The notes below the pieces were generated by a model, which was not told the DNA's origin, did not search any database, and saw only the letters and a list, made by a program, of their open reading frames with translations. From Pseudomonas moorei (GTDB lineage Bacteria > Pseudomonadota > Gammaproteobacteria > Pseudomonadales > Pseudomonadaceae): a DNA stretch of 64,000 nt. How positions within the stretch are numbered: the stretch's first letter is position 1; every line of letters begins with the position of its first letter. The translations under genes and the position numbers were made by a program. The stretch spans positions 62,001 to 126,000 of the forward strand of contig NZ_VZPP01000012.1 in assembly GCF_008801475.1 (NCBI RefSeq), in the 5' to 3' direction. Shown piece after piece: positions 53,467-63,750 of the stretch.

Positions 53467-53883
53467 TCAGGTTTGCTCACCCTCGGCCAGCAACGCCACC
53501 CCACCCATGATCACCGCCACCCCGACCCAGTGCAGCACACTGATCTGCTCTCCCAATCCCAGCCACGATCCCAGCAGTACCCCGACAAACACCAGTGAAC
53601 TCAGGGGAAACGCCAGGGAGAGACTGCTGCGTCGCAGGATCAGCATCCAGACGAAGAACGCCCCGATGTAGCAGCCGATCGCCACCCACACCCCGGGATT
53701 GTCTGCCACGGCCAACAGCCAATGCAGGGTGAAATCCATCTGCCCGAGTTGATCGCCGCCGACTTTGCTGGCGATCTGGCCGGCGCTTTCGAAGCTGATC
53801 AGCAATGCCCAGAGAACGAGGGTGCCGAGCCGTTCGTGCAGCCAGTCAGTCTTGCTGCCGATCATCGATTGACCCTCATCCAT
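53467..53883 (-). CDS. Half-size EamA/SMR-type transporter, subunit 1
   Basis: The ~138-aa membrane protein has four hydrophobic segments, typical of small multidrug-resistance or half-EamA proteins (LVLWALLISFESAGQIASKV, SLAFPLSSLVFVGVLLGSW, AVIMGGVALLAEGE). Such proteins work as pairs, and the next gene upstream (53876-54250) encodes a second half with the same topology. The start at 53883 overlaps that gene's stop by 8 bases; ATGs at 53892 and 53865 are alternatives. The substrate is unknown; resemblance to ArnE/ArnF-type flippases is possible but not shown. Confidence 0.82.
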   Translation of the reverse strand: MDEGQSMIGSKTDWLHERLGTLVLWALLISFESAGQIASKVGGDQLGQMDFTLHWLLAVADNPGVWVAIGCYIGAFFVWMLILRRSSLSLAFPLSSLVFVGVLLGSWLGLGEQISVLHWVGVAVIMGGVALLAEGEQT

Positions 53884-54250
53884 GGCCGACACACACGAGC
53901 ATCACGCCCGCCGAAATCACCAGCGTACCCAGCCAGCGACGGCGACTGACGGTTTCACCGAGGACCAGCTTGCTCGCCAGCACCACGCCGCAGTAGGCCA
54001 GCGCCGCTGCCGGAAACAGCAGGCTCAGCGGTGCCCGGGACAGGGCTTCGAGCCAGACCAGAAACTCGACCACAAAGGCGCCGATCCCGCACCACAGCAG
54101 CGGCGCGTTGAATACCTGGCCCCAGAACGCATTGAGGCGAAAGCCGCCTTCGAGCTCCGGCAATCGGTCCAGGCCGAGCTTGAAGCAGAGCTGGCCAATG
54201 ACGTCCATCACAATGGAACACGCCACCAGCATGATCACGGTGAAAGTCAT
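53876..54250 (-). CDS. Half-size EamA/SMR-type transporter, subunit 2
   Basis: The ~124-aa protein has four hydrophobic segments (VIMLVACSIVMDVIGQLCF near the start, APLSLLFPAAALAYCGVVLA late). I chose the ATG at 54250 with AAAGG about 10 bases upstream; the frame opens earlier at 54301. It is paired by overlap with the subunit gene at 53467-53883, and the two should form a heterodimeric pump or flippase. Confidence 0.82.
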   Translation of the reverse strand: MTFTVIMLVACSIVMDVIGQLCFKLGLDRLPELEGGFRLNAFWGQVFNAPLLWCGIGAFVVEFLVWLEALSRAPLSLLFPAAALAYCGVVLASKLVLGETVSRRRWLGTLVISAGVMLVCVGHG

Positions 54251-54401
54251 GGGTGTGGTGCCTTTCGGTTTGCAATAACGATGTTCACTGTCAGGATTCA
54301 CCCTTTAGCGGACGCCCTCCGAAGGTTCAACCGGCATGCAGGCCGGGCGAGAGGGCTTTTGGGGGTAAATGCAAGGGATGGGCCAAACCCGGGACAAATT
54401 C

Positions 54402-54429
54402 TGTGGGAGCGAGCAGGCTCGCTCCCACA
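54402..54429. repeat. Compact REP palindrome
   Basis: TGTGGGAGCGAGC and GCTCGCTCCCACA form a perfect 13-bp stem around two bases, next to the glpM stop. It probably ends the aauS-aauR-glpM transcript. Confidence 0.78.
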
Positions 54430-54438
54430 AAGGGGGTG

Positions 54439-54776
54439 TCAGGTGTGCAGGCGAACCCAGAGGGAGACAAGCACAGTCGCCGCCATCAACCAGGCCACTG
54501 CGGCTACCGCGAGAGAAGCTTCCAGGCGCATCCGGTCCACCATCACGTAGAGCGTGGCCAGGTAGACGAAGTATGGAATGATCGACCACATGCCAAACAG
54601 GATGGTGGTCTTCAGGTCTTCCAGGGAGCGGCCCTTGCCGACGATGTAATGGGCGATCAGGGCAAAGGTGGGAAACAGCGGCACCAGGCCGGCGATGTAA
54701 TAGTTTTTGGTCCTGGCCAATGCGGCGAGGATCAGCACCACCGCCGCGCCCAGTGTTGCCTTGAGCATCAGATCCA

Positions 54777-54777
<1 letters not shown>
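54439..54777 (-). CDS. glpM: GlpM-family membrane protein
   Basis: The 112-aa protein has four hydrophobic segments and reads as a whole like GlpM (LKATLGAAVVLILAALARTK, YIAGLVPLFPTFALIAHYIV, ILFGMWSIIPYFVYLATLY). In P. aeruginosa GlpM was linked to alginate production, but the molecular role is unknown. Its ATG touches the stop of aauR, so the two are probably co-transcribed. Confidence 0.85.
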
Positions 54778-56101
<1,324 letters not shown>

Positions 56102-56105
<4 letters not shown>

Positions 56106-58006
56106 ATTGGCTCGGCAGGTGTGGGGCTTACCAACGGTAAACTGAGGACGAAAGCGGTACCACCGCTGGCGGGGTGTTCGACGCCCAGGTGCCCGCCAGT
56201 GGCGGCGGCCAGGCTCGCGGAAAGCGTCAGGCCCAGGCCCAGCCCTTGTTCGCCGGGTTTGGTGGTGAAGAAGGGTTCGAACAGGTGCTTGCGCGCTTCG
56301 GCATCGATACCGTGGCCGTTGTCCCTGACGCGCAGTCGATACTTGCCCTCGAACACTTCACCTTCGAGCCACAGCTCGGGCTGCGGCTGCGCCTGCATGG
56401 CATCGAGGGCGTTGCCCATCAGGTTGACCAGAATCTGCTCCAGGCGCGTCTGGTCGATCTGCAGTTGTACGTCGTCGAAATGGTGGTGCACCTGCAGATG
56501 GGCATTTTCCACCCGGCCGCCGAGCAGTTGCAAGGCAGCTTCCACGGCTTTGCCGAGGCCAGCCTGGCCCTTGTCGTCACCGCGTCGGGCGAAGGAGCGC
56601 AGGCTGGCGGTGATCCGGCCCATTCGGTCGATCAGCTCGTTGATGGTCTTGAGGTTGGTGCTGGCCACGTCCAGTTGACCGCGCTCCAGAAAGCGTACGG
56701 TGTTGCCGGACAGGGTGCGCAGCGCCGCCAGCGGCTGGTTCAGTTCGTGGGCGATGCTGGTGGACATCTGGCCGATGGCGGCGAGTTTTCCGGCCTGCAC
56801 CAGTTCATCCTGGGCGCGGCGCAAGGTCTCTTCGGCTTGACGTCTTTCGCGGATCTGGCCCTTGAGCCGTTCATTGCTGGCGCGCAGGTCGACGGTGCGT
56901 TCGGTAATCCGACGCTCCAGTTGATTGTTGGCTTCCTGCAAGGCCTCGCGGGCGGCGAGGCGCGTGGAAATCACCTTGCGCCGTTCGTTCCAGGCGATCA
57001 GCAGGAACGCCACGAGGGCGAAGGCCACCGCCACCAGAACGCCCTGATTGATCGCTTCTCGGCGCAAATCCTGCAGCGGCGTGAGCAGGGTGAAATTCCA
57101 TGGGGTATCGCTTAATGGCCGGGTCTGCGCCAGATAGCTGATGTTTTCTTTATCGGAGTCCAGCTCGCTGTTGGCGGGAAAGGTCAGTTTTTCCACGCCT
57201 TCGGACAGGGTTTCCCGGGCCAGGGGTTGCAGTTCGTTCAACGGGAACCAGTAGTACTGCAGGCTGCGGGCCAGTTTTTCCTTGGTCTCGTCGCTCAGCG
57301 GCACCACGGATTTGAGTCGCCGCGCCGGGTCGCTGGACAGAATGATGATGCCGTTCTCGTCACTGACAAAGGCTTCCAGGCGCGCCCGCTGCCAGCGCTC
57401 TTCCATGGCTTCGAGGCGAACCTTGACCACGGCCACGCCGATGATCTTGCCGTGTTCTTCCAGGCCGTGGGCCAGGTAATAACCGGGTTCGCCGTTGGTG
57501 CTGCCGATGCCGTAGAAACGTCCCGGCTGGCCGCGCACGGCATTCTGGAAATAGGCACGGAAGGACAGGTCTTCACCCAGGTAGCTGTCGACATCGCGCC
57601 AGTTGCTGGTGGCCATGACGCGACCGGTGGTGTCCATCACATAGATGGCCCGACTGCGGCTGCGCCGGTTCAGGCCTTCAAGGTAATCATTGACCGTTTG
57701 CCGGTGCTCCGGGGTCGGGTCGGCCAGCAACTGCGAGACACTGGATTCGAGTTCCAGCAGGCTGGGCAGGTAGGTGTATTTGCTGATTTCGCTCTCGACG
57801 GCACGGGCGTGCAGTTCCAGCTGACGCTGGCCGTTCTCGCTCAGGCTGCGAATGCCGTAGTGCTCACTGAGCCAGAAGCCGACATAACCCAATCCGATCA
57901 TCAGCGCGATGATCAGCGGCGGCAGGAACAAATGACGAATCAGACGGGGTTTCACGGCGAGTGATGGCGGCGGGGCGCGATAGGGATTGGGGTCGCATTT
58001 CATCAC
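56102..58006 (-). CDS. aauS: Sensor histidine kinase for acidic amino acids
   Basis: The 634-aa kinase has membrane segments at about 25-47 and 320-340 with a ~270-residue DctB-type periplasmic double-Cache domain between them (IYVMDTTGRVMATSNWRDVD, YYLAHGLEEHGKIIGVAVVK). A coiled coil (EANNQLERRITERTVDLRAS) leads to the HisKA domain with His420 in TSIAHELNQPLAALR and a HATPase domain (QILVNLMGNALDAM, GLGLTLSASLAAA). It senses glutamate and aspartate in related pseudomonads. It is the first gene of the aauS-aauR unit, about 150 bases beyond the aatP stop. Confidence 0.92.
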
Positions 58007-58040
58007 AGATGCCTTGGGTCAACCAGCGCTTGCCTGACTA

Positions 58041-58143
58041 CTGGAGGAACGAGCCTGCTCGCGATGGTCGTCAACGATGACGCGTTCATTCTGAATGGAC
58101 GCGGTGTCTTTGAATTCATCGCGAGCAGGCTCGCTCCTGCAGG
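58041..58143. repeat. REP-type palindrome pair
   Basis: CTGGAGGAACGAGCCTGCTC and ATCGCGAGCAGGCTCGCTCC face each other in the gap between aatP and aauS. Confidence 0.78.
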
Positions 58144-58160
58144 GAGGGCGAGCGTGTGCT

Positions 58161-58895
58161 TTAGTGCTGCAGAATCTTGTTCAGGAAGTGCTGGGTACGC
58201 TCGGCACGGTGGTTGATGTCGCCGAAGAACTCTTCTTTCTTGCAGTCTTCGATGATCTTGCCGGCGTCCATGAAAATCACCCGGTCGGCAACTTTACGGG
58301 CGAAGCCCATTTCGTGGGTCACGCACATCATGGTCATGCCTTCGTGGGCCAGTTGCACCATCACGTCGAGCACTTCGTTGACCATTTCCGGGTCCAGCGC
58401 CGAGGTCGGTTCGTCGAACAGCATGACGATCGGGTCCATCGCCAGCGCCCGGGCAATCGCCACGCGCTGCTGCTGACCACCGGACAGTTGGCCGGGGTGC
58501 TTGTGGGCATGGGCCGAAAGTCCGACGCGCTCAAGCAGTTGCAGGCCTTTCTTGGTGGCTTCTTCCTTGCTGCGGCCCAATACCTTGATCTGCGCAATGG
58601 TCAGGTTTTCGGTGATGGTCAGGTGCGGGAACAGCTCGAAGTGCTGGAATACCATGCCCACACGGGAGCGCAGTTTCGGCAGGTTGGTCTTCGGGTCGGC
58701 GATGGACGTGCCATCGACCACGATGTCACCCTTCTGGAACGGTTCCAGGGCGTTGACGCATTTGATCAGGGTTGATTTGCCCGAGCCGGACGGCCCGCAG
58801 ACCACGATCACTTCGCCTTTTTTGACCTCGGTGCTGCAGTCAGTCAGTACCTGGAAGTCGCCATACCACTTGTTGACATTCTTGATAGAGATCAT
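58161..58895 (-). CDS. aatP: Glutamate/aspartate ABC transporter ATPase
   Basis: The 244-aa ATPase has Walker A GPSGSGKST, signature LSGGQQQRVAIARAL, Walker B IVMLFDEPTSALDPE and the switch His in MMCVTHEMGFARK. It powers uptake of acidic amino acids. Its ATG overlaps aatM by 4 bases. Length matches GltL/AatP. Confidence 0.95.
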   Translation of the reverse strand: MISIKNVNKWYGDFQVLTDCSTEVKKGEVIVVCGPSGSGKSTLIKCVNALEPFQKGDIVVDGTSIADPKTNLPKLRSRVGMVFQHFELFPHLTITENLTIAQIKVLGRSKEEATKKGLQLLERVGLSAHAHKHPGQLSGGQQQRVAIARALAMDPIVMLFDEPTSALDPEMVNEVLDVMVQLAHEGMTMMCVTHEMGFARKVADRVIFMDAGKIIEDCKKEEFFGDINHRAERTQHFLNKILQH

Positions 58896-59563
58896 ACGGC
58901 AAACCTTTTTTGCAGACGCTTGACCAGCTGCGAGGCGGCAAAGCTGATGATGAAGTACACGAGACCTGCGAAGATCAGGAACTCATTGGAACGGCCAATG
59001 ATGTCGCCACTGGCGCGCGAGGCATTGAGGAAGTCCACCAGGCCCACCGCATACACCAGCGACGTGTCCTGGAACAGGATGATGCTCTGTTGCAGCAACA
59101 GCGGGGTCATCTTGCGGAATGCCTGGGGCAGGATGATCAGGCGCATCATCTGGCCATAGGTCATGCCCAGCGCCTGGGCTGCTCCCATCTGGCCCTTGGG
59201 GATCGACTGCACGCCGGCCCGGACGATTTCGCAGAAGTAGGCCGCTTCGAACATCATGAAGGCCACGATGCACGAGGCGAACGCGCCGATCGGGGTGTCT
59301 TCGCCGGTGATCCAGCGCAGCACGAATGGCACCGCCAGGTAGAACCAGGTGATGACCAGCAGCAGCGGGATCGAGCGGAAGTAGTTGACGTAGGCACCGG
59401 CCAGGTTCGACAGCAGTTTGCTGTGGGACAGACGGCACAGCGCCAGGAGGGTGCCGAGGATGATCCCGCCGATGACGCCCAGCGCCATCAGTTGCAGGGT
59501 CATGATCATGCCGTTCCACAAGCCCGGCAGGGACGGGATGATGCCCGAGAAGTCGAGTTCCAT
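58892..59563 (-). CDS. aatM: Glutamate/aspartate ABC transporter permease 2
   Basis: The 223-aa inner-membrane protein has about five hydrophobic segments and the polar amino acid permease (HisM) features: MALGVIGGIILGTLLALCRL, VNYFRSIPLLLVITWFYLAV, FEAAYFCEIVRAGVQSIPKG (EAA loop) and GQMGAAQALGMTYGQMMRLI. It pairs with AatQ. Its start adjoins the aatQ stop by one base and its stop overlaps aatP. Confidence 0.93.
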   Translation of the reverse strand: MELDFSGIIPSLPGLWNGMIMTLQLMALGVIGGIILGTLLALCRLSHSKLLSNLAGAYVNYFRSIPLLLVITWFYLAVPFVLRWITGEDTPIGAFASCIVAFMMFEAAYFCEIVRAGVQSIPKGQMGAAQALGMTYGQMMRLIILPQAFRKMTPLLLQQSIILFQDTSLVYAVGLVDFLNASRASGDIIGRSNEFLIFAGLVYFIISFAASQLVKRLQKRFAV

Positions 59564-60309
59564 TATTTACCCCCCGCGGAGATCAGGCCTGGTACGGCGA
59601 CTTTCTTCTCGACCAGACGCATCAGCAACATCAGGCTCATGTTCAGGGTGAAGTAAATGAGCGTTGCCAGGGTGAAGGCTTCGAACAGGTTGGCGGAGAA
59701 TTCGGCGGTCTGTTTGGTCTGCGCCAGCAGCTCCATCAGGCCGATCAGCGAAGCCACGGAGGTGTTCTTGAAGACGTTCAGGAATTCCGAGGTGAGCGGC
59801 GGAATGATGATCCGGTAAGCCTGCGGCAGCAGCACGTTCCAGTAGATCTGCGGCAGCTTGAAGCCCATGGCGCGGGCCGCGGATTCCTGGCCTTTGGGCA
59901 GGGCCTGGATACCGGTGCGCACTTGTTCGCAGACGCGAGCGGTGGTGAACAGGCCCAGGCAGACGACAACGCTGAGGAAGGCCGAGGTCGTCGGGTTCAG
60001 ATCCTGCTTGTACCAGTCTTGCAGGTTCTGTGGCAGCAGGTCCGGCACCAGGAAGTACCAGATGAACAGCTGAACCAGCAGCGGCACGTTACGGAAAAGC
60101 TCGACGTAGCAGGTGGCGATGCCCGATACGATGCGATTCGGCACGGTGCGCATGACGCCCAGAATCGAGCCCAGTGTCAGGGCGATGATCCAGGCCACGA
60201 TGGCGATGGCGATGGTCCAGCCCAGACCGGCGATGTACCAGTCGAGATAGGTCTCGCTGCCCACGCCGGTGGACTTGAAGAACACGCCCCAGTCCCAGTT
60301 GTAATTCAT
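59563..60309 (-). CDS. aatQ: Glutamate/aspartate ABC transporter permease 1
   Basis: The ~248-aa permease has five or six hydrophobic segments and the EAA loop KGQESAARAMGFKLPQIYWN. VELFRNVPLLVQLFIWYFLV is typical of GltJ/AatQ. The ATG at 60309 (MNYNWDWGVFFKSTGVG) has GGGGAG upstream, while an upstream in-frame ATG at 60342 has none. It lies after aatJ with a ~210-base gap containing a hairpin, so AatJ is made in excess. Confidence 0.92.
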   Translation of the reverse strand: MNYNWDWGVFFKSTGVGSETYLDWYIAGLGWTIAIAIVAWIIALTLGSILGVMRTVPNRIVSGIATCYVELFRNVPLLVQLFIWYFLVPDLLPQNLQDWYKQDLNPTTSAFLSVVVCLGLFTTARVCEQVRTGIQALPKGQESAARAMGFKLPQIYWNVLLPQAYRIIIPPLTSEFLNVFKNTSVASLIGLMELLAQTKQTAEFSANLFEAFTLATLIYFTLNMSLMLLMRLVEKKVAVPGLISAGGK

Positions 60310-60472
60310 TAGGGTCTCCCCTCGGATTCGATCGATGTACAAGTACCCGCCTGGGGAAAGCTCCGTTCCCGCCCGATCCGGTGACCACAGGGGTCAGTTC
60401 GATCAGGCACACGCGATCGGCTCGACAGCCACCGGTTCGAGTGCTTCCAGAAATGCCAGCAGGGAATGACAA

Positions 60473-60504
60473 TCTCCGGAAAGGGCCGAGGCCCTCCCAG
60501 GAGA
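60473..60504 (-). terminator. Hairpin between aatJ and aatQ (partial terminator/stabiliser)
   Basis: Nested arms TCTCC...GGAGA (60473-60477 with 60500-60504) and AGGGC...GCCCT (60482-60486 with 60491-60495) form one stem-loop 17 bases beyond the aatJ stop. Such stems between binding-protein and permease genes lower downstream expression. Confidence 0.6.
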
Positions 60505-60520
60505 TAAGGTTAGTCAGAAA

Positions 60521-61435
60521 TCAGGATTTCTTGTCGTCAGCCGCTTTGTCGGTCGGGTTGGCGATCAGGGCCTTGAGCTCGTCGCTCATCGGGAAGTTCA
60601 GGTTCAGGCCTTTAGGCGGGATGGGCTGCATGAACCATTTGTCGTAGATCTTGTTGATCTCGCCCGAAGCGTAGGTGGCCTTGATGGCGTCATCCACGGC
60701 TTTCTTGAACGGCTCGTCGCCCTTACGCACCATGCAGCCGTAGATTTCGTAGGACTGTGGCGTGCCGGTCACGGCCCAGTCATCCGCCTTCTTGGCTTTG
60801 GCGGCCTCACCGGCCAGCAGCGCGTCGTCCATCATGAACGCGACGGCACGGCCCGATTCCAGCATCTGGAAGGATTCGCCGTGGTCTTTGGCGGAGATGA
60901 CGTTCATGCCCATTTGCTTGTCGGCGTTCATCGACTTGAGGATGCGCTCGGACGTGGTACCGGCGGTGGTCACGACGTTCTTGCCTTTGAGGTCGTCGAA
61001 GTCCTTGTACGCAGAGCCTTTCTTGGTCAGCAGACGGGTACCGATTTCGAAGATGCCAACGGAGAAGTCAACTTGCTGCTGACGCTCGACGTTGTTGGTG
61101 GTGGAACCGCACTCCAGGTCCACGGTGCCGTTCTGCACCAGCGGGATACGGGTTTGCGAAGTGACCAGGTTGTATTTGACTTGCAGGTTAGGCAGGTCCA
61201 GGTCTTTTTTGATGGCTTCGACGATTTTCAGCTGAATATCGTGGGAGTAGCCGACCGGTTTGCCGGAAGCGTCTGCAATGTAGGAAAACGGAATGGAAGC
61301 GTCACGATGCCCGAGGGTGATCACACCGGACTCTTTGATCTTCTTCAGGGTGCCGGTGAGTTCGGCGGCGAAAACTGGCGTGCTGATCAGAGCGGCAGCA
61401 ATGGCTGCGCCCAGGATATGGGGAACGATGCGCAT
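60521..61435 (-). CDS. aatJ: Glutamate/aspartate periplasmic binding protein
   Basis: The ~304-aa protein (start 61435, GAGGAAA 7 bases upstream) has a signal peptide (HILGAAIAAALISTPVFA) and the solute-binding fold with LKKIKESGVITLGHRDASIP, GTVDLECGSTTNNVERQQQV and FDDLKGKNVVTTAGTTSERI. The CGSTTNN stretch is typical of GltI/AatJ binding proteins. It delivers glutamate and aspartate to AatQMP. An upstream in-frame extension to 61555 runs over the leader and promoter and is rejected. It is controlled by sigma54 with AauR (see the sites at 61551-61687). Confidence 0.95.
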   Translation of the reverse strand: MRIVPHILGAAIAAALISTPVFAAELTGTLKKIKESGVITLGHRDASIPFSYIADASGKPVGYSHDIQLKIVEAIKKDLDLPNLQVKYNLVTSQTRIPLVQNGTVDLECGSTTNNVERQQQVDFSVGIFEIGTRLLTKKGSAYKDFDDLKGKNVVTTAGTTSERILKSMNADKQMGMNVISAKDHGESFQMLESGRAVAFMMDDALLAGEAAKAKKADDWAVTGTPQSYEIYGCMVRKGDEPFKKAVDDAIKATYASGEINKIYDKWFMQPIPPKGLNLNFPMSDELKALIANPTDKAADDKKS

Positions 61436-61451
61436 CAAATTTTCCTCGACA

Positions 61452-61459
61452 TTGTTTTT
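61452..61459 (-). promoter_or_regulatory. Candidate Hfq/Crc (catabolite activity) site in the aatJ leader
   Basis: The minus strand reads AAAAACAA, which fits AANAANAA, 17-24 bases upstream of the aatJ start codon and just before the Shine-Dalgarno. In pseudomonads Hfq with Crc binds such A-rich sites to block translation. Acidic amino acid uptake genes are known Crc targets. Confidence 0.45.
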
Positions 61460-61550
61460 TTTATGGAGCCAGTTCATCGGCCCTTTTTGTGCTGCGGATG
61501 CCTGAGCTCCTGAAGTGTTGGCACCGCAGGCATTCGTCGAGGAAGTGTAG

Positions 61551-61566
61551 AGCATGACTCATGCCA
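61551..61566 (-). promoter_or_regulatory. Sigma54 (-24/-12) promoter of aatJ
   Basis: On the minus strand TGGCATGAGTCATGCT has GG and GC exactly 10 bases apart, matching TGGCACG-N4-TTGCW at all key positions. The expected transcript start is near 61539, giving a leader of about 100 bases. Confidence 0.8.
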
Positions 61567-61642
61567 GGCCAGGCTGAACGAGTCAAGCTATTGATTTATA
61601 AGGAAATTAAATTGTCTGGCCGGGTTTTTAAGCGCTGAATAA

Positions 61643-61656
61643 TCCGGTTAACCGAA
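61643..61656. promoter_or_regulatory. AauR-type palindrome, proximal
   Basis: TCCGGTTAACCGAA matches the AauR motif TTCGG-N4-CCGAA in 9 of 10 fixed bases. It lies about 77 bases upstream of the -24 element. Confidence 0.7.
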
Positions 61657-61673
61657 CTGACCGGCAGGTCGCG

Positions 61674-61687
61674 TTCGGAAAACCGAA
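61674..61687. promoter_or_regulatory. AauR-type palindrome, distal
   Basis: TTCGGAAAACCGAA is a perfect match to TTCGG-N4-CCGAA, 31 bases upstream of the other site, i.e. three helical turns. The two sites lie on the same face and can bind an AauR multimer. Confidence 0.78.
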
Positions 61688-61710
61688 TGGTGAGAGGGCG
61701 CAACCGGTAA

Positions 61711-63336
61711 TCAGGTGTATTTGCGCTTGTCCGGCGCTGGCGGGAAGTACTGGTACAACCAGGTTTCACTCAATGTACGGTCATGGGTGCGGATGAACAG
61801 GCGCAGTTCCACGGGATCCACGCTGTCGTTGGTCGGGTACCAGTCGAACGTGATGCGGTAGCCCTTGATGTCATCGAGCACCAGCACGTTGAAGTCCTTG
61901 ACCTGGCCATTCGAGCAGGTCACCACCGGCTCGATGCCCGCGCCTTCCGGCAAGCGGTCCAGACCACCTCCGGTGAAGTCCACCGCGAAACGCCGGGCCC
62001 AAACCTCCGGGTAATGCTCGCCCGGTGCCCAGCCCTCGGTGAAACCACCCATGCCCGAACGCGTTGCGTTGACCCGCGCCAGCGGTGTGCCCACGGGCGG
62101 CAGGGCGCTCCAGTAGAGCTTGTAGCCGTAGTTCAGTGAATCACCGGGCGCCACCGGTTTTTTCGGGGTCCAGAACGCAACGATGTTGTCGAGGGTCTCG
62201 CCGGTCGTAGGGATTTCCAGCAGATCGACGGAGCCTTCGCCCCAGGCGGTGGTCGGTTCGACCCACAGGCTCGGGCGCCGGCTGTACCAGTCGACGGTGT
62301 CCTGATAGCTGGCGAACTCGTGATCGGTCTGCACCAGGCCGAAACCTTTCGGGTCCTTGTCGGCGAAGGCATTGAATTGCAGGGTGGCCGGGTTGTTCAG
62401 CGGACGGCAGATCCACTCGCCGTTGCCGCGCCACATCGCCAGGCGATCGGAGTCGTGGATCTGCGGGTGAATGGTGTCGCACATCCGGCGTTCGTGGGTG
62501 CCGCAGCTGAACATGCTGGTCATCGGCGCAATGCCCAGTTGTTCGATGGCGGTACGTGCGTTGACGTGGGCATCGACTTCCATCACCACGCGCTCGGCCT
62601 GGCAGTCGATGTCAAAGCGGTAGGCACCGGTGGCGCTCGGCGAGTCGAGCAGGGCATAGACCACGAAACGGGTGCTGTCCTTGTCCGGCGTCTCGAACCA
62701 GAACTTGGTGAAGTCGGGAAACTCTTCACGCTTTTTGGCGTAGGTATCGATCGCCAGGCCGCGGGCCGACAAGCCGTATTGGCCAGTGGCGTCCACCGCG
62801 CGGAAGTAACTGGCACCGAGAAACGACACCACGTCGTGCTTGTCCAGCTCCGGCGCCTTGAACAGCTTGAACCCGGAGAAACCCAGATCGCCGGTCAGTT
62901 GTTTGGTGTCGACCGTGGTGTTCTCGTAGTTGAACAGCGACGGGCGGAAATGCACTTCACGGGCCATGCGGGTCTTCGGATCGACGCTGTACATGCGCAC
63001 CGGCTGCTTGAATCCCATGCCGACGTGGAAAAACTGCACATCCAGCTGACCGTTCAATTCATTCCACAGCGAATGATTGCCGTCGTAGCGGATCGCGTTG
63101 AAATTCTGCGGGGTCATGGTCGCCAGGGTCGGTGGCAACACTTGCTTGGTGTCCTGATAGCGATTGCTGGCCAGTTGCTTGGCCTGCACTTTCAGCGACT
63201 CGAAATCGAAGGCCTGGGCTTCACCATCGGCAGCCCCGGTGGCAGCCCAGGCGCGGGCGGCGAGCAGGCCGGTGGCCGACAAACCGGTGTAGGCAGCGAT
63301 GGCCATGGAGGCTTTGAGCAAATTCCTGCGGTGCAT
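61711..63336 (-). CDS. opgD: Periplasmic glucan biosynthesis protein D
   Basis: The ~541-aa protein has a twin-arginine signal (RRNLLKASMAIAA at the start, MHRRNLLKASM) and the OpgG/OpgD family core: VFFHVGM-like QFFHVGMGFKQPVRMYSV, REVHFRPSLFNYENTTVDT, GASYFRAVDATGQYGLSARG and WARRFAVDFTGGGLDRLPEG. OpgD shapes or trims the glucan backbone in the periplasm. The ATG at 63336 gives the Tat signal; an in-frame ATG at 63426 would bury it. The AauR sites lie in its downstream flank. Confidence 0.93.
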   Translation of the reverse strand: MHRRNLLKASMAIAAYTGLSATGLLAARAWAATGAADGEAQAFDFESLKVQAKQLASNRYQDTKQVLPPTLATMTPQNFNAIRYDGNHSLWNELNGQLDVQFFHVGMGFKQPVRMYSVDPKTRMAREVHFRPSLFNYENTTVDTKQLTGDLGFSGFKLFKAPELDKHDVVSFLGASYFRAVDATGQYGLSARGLAIDTYAKKREEFPDFTKFWFETPDKDSTRFVVYALLDSPSATGAYRFDIDCQAERVVMEVDAHVNARTAIEQLGIAPMTSMFSCGTHERRMCDTIHPQIHDSDRLAMWRGNGEWICRPLNNPATLQFNAFADKDPKGFGLVQTDHEFASYQDTVDWYSRRPSLWVEPTTAWGEGSVDLLEIPTTGETLDNIVAFWTPKKPVAPGDSLNYGYKLYWSALPPVGTPLARVNATRSGMGGFTEGWAPGEHYPEVWARRFAVDFTGGGLDRLPEGAGIEPVVTCSNGQVKDFNVLVLDDIKGYRITFDWYPTNDSVDPVELRLFIRTHDRTLSETWLYQYFPPAPDKRKYT

Positions 63337-63750
63337 AAATACAACCTGTCGTGAACAATCCCGCGCCGTTCCTGGCACGTGCTGGATCAGAAATAGGGGT
63401 TCGGACATGCCTTCGGCCAAACGCAACGGACTTTAAACAGATGCCGAATAGCTTAAACCGTTCGATGGCAGAGCAAAATTGATTGATGGCACGACGCTAG
63501 CGCGGCAATGAAACAAGACGTGTCGGTAAAGATTTCCGACAGTGACGTCTGATTTAGAGGGCATTTCTGCTTTTTTCGACTAATTACTCTAAAAAACGCT
63601 TTTCAGCGTCCCGATACTTTCTATTCTGTGGGCATGACCGGTTTATGCCCTTCGGGCCGGTGCGATTCAGTCGGCACAAGAAGGCTGCTGAAAAGGGGTA
63701 GGGCGATGCGGTTTTTGAAGTTTTCTATGACGTAGAGAAGGACATCGTCC
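63337..63750. other. Noncoding gap upstream of opgD and of the small ORF, with a dyad
   Basis: No gene is visible. TGTCGG (63521-63526) and CCGACA (63536-63541) form an inverted repeat, nested between AGACG (63516-63520) and CGTCT (63546-63550). A second small hairpin is ACGCTTTTCAGCGT near 63596-63609. The region holds the divergent promoters of opgD and the small ORF; I cannot locate -35/-10 boxes with confidence. Confidence 0.5.
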
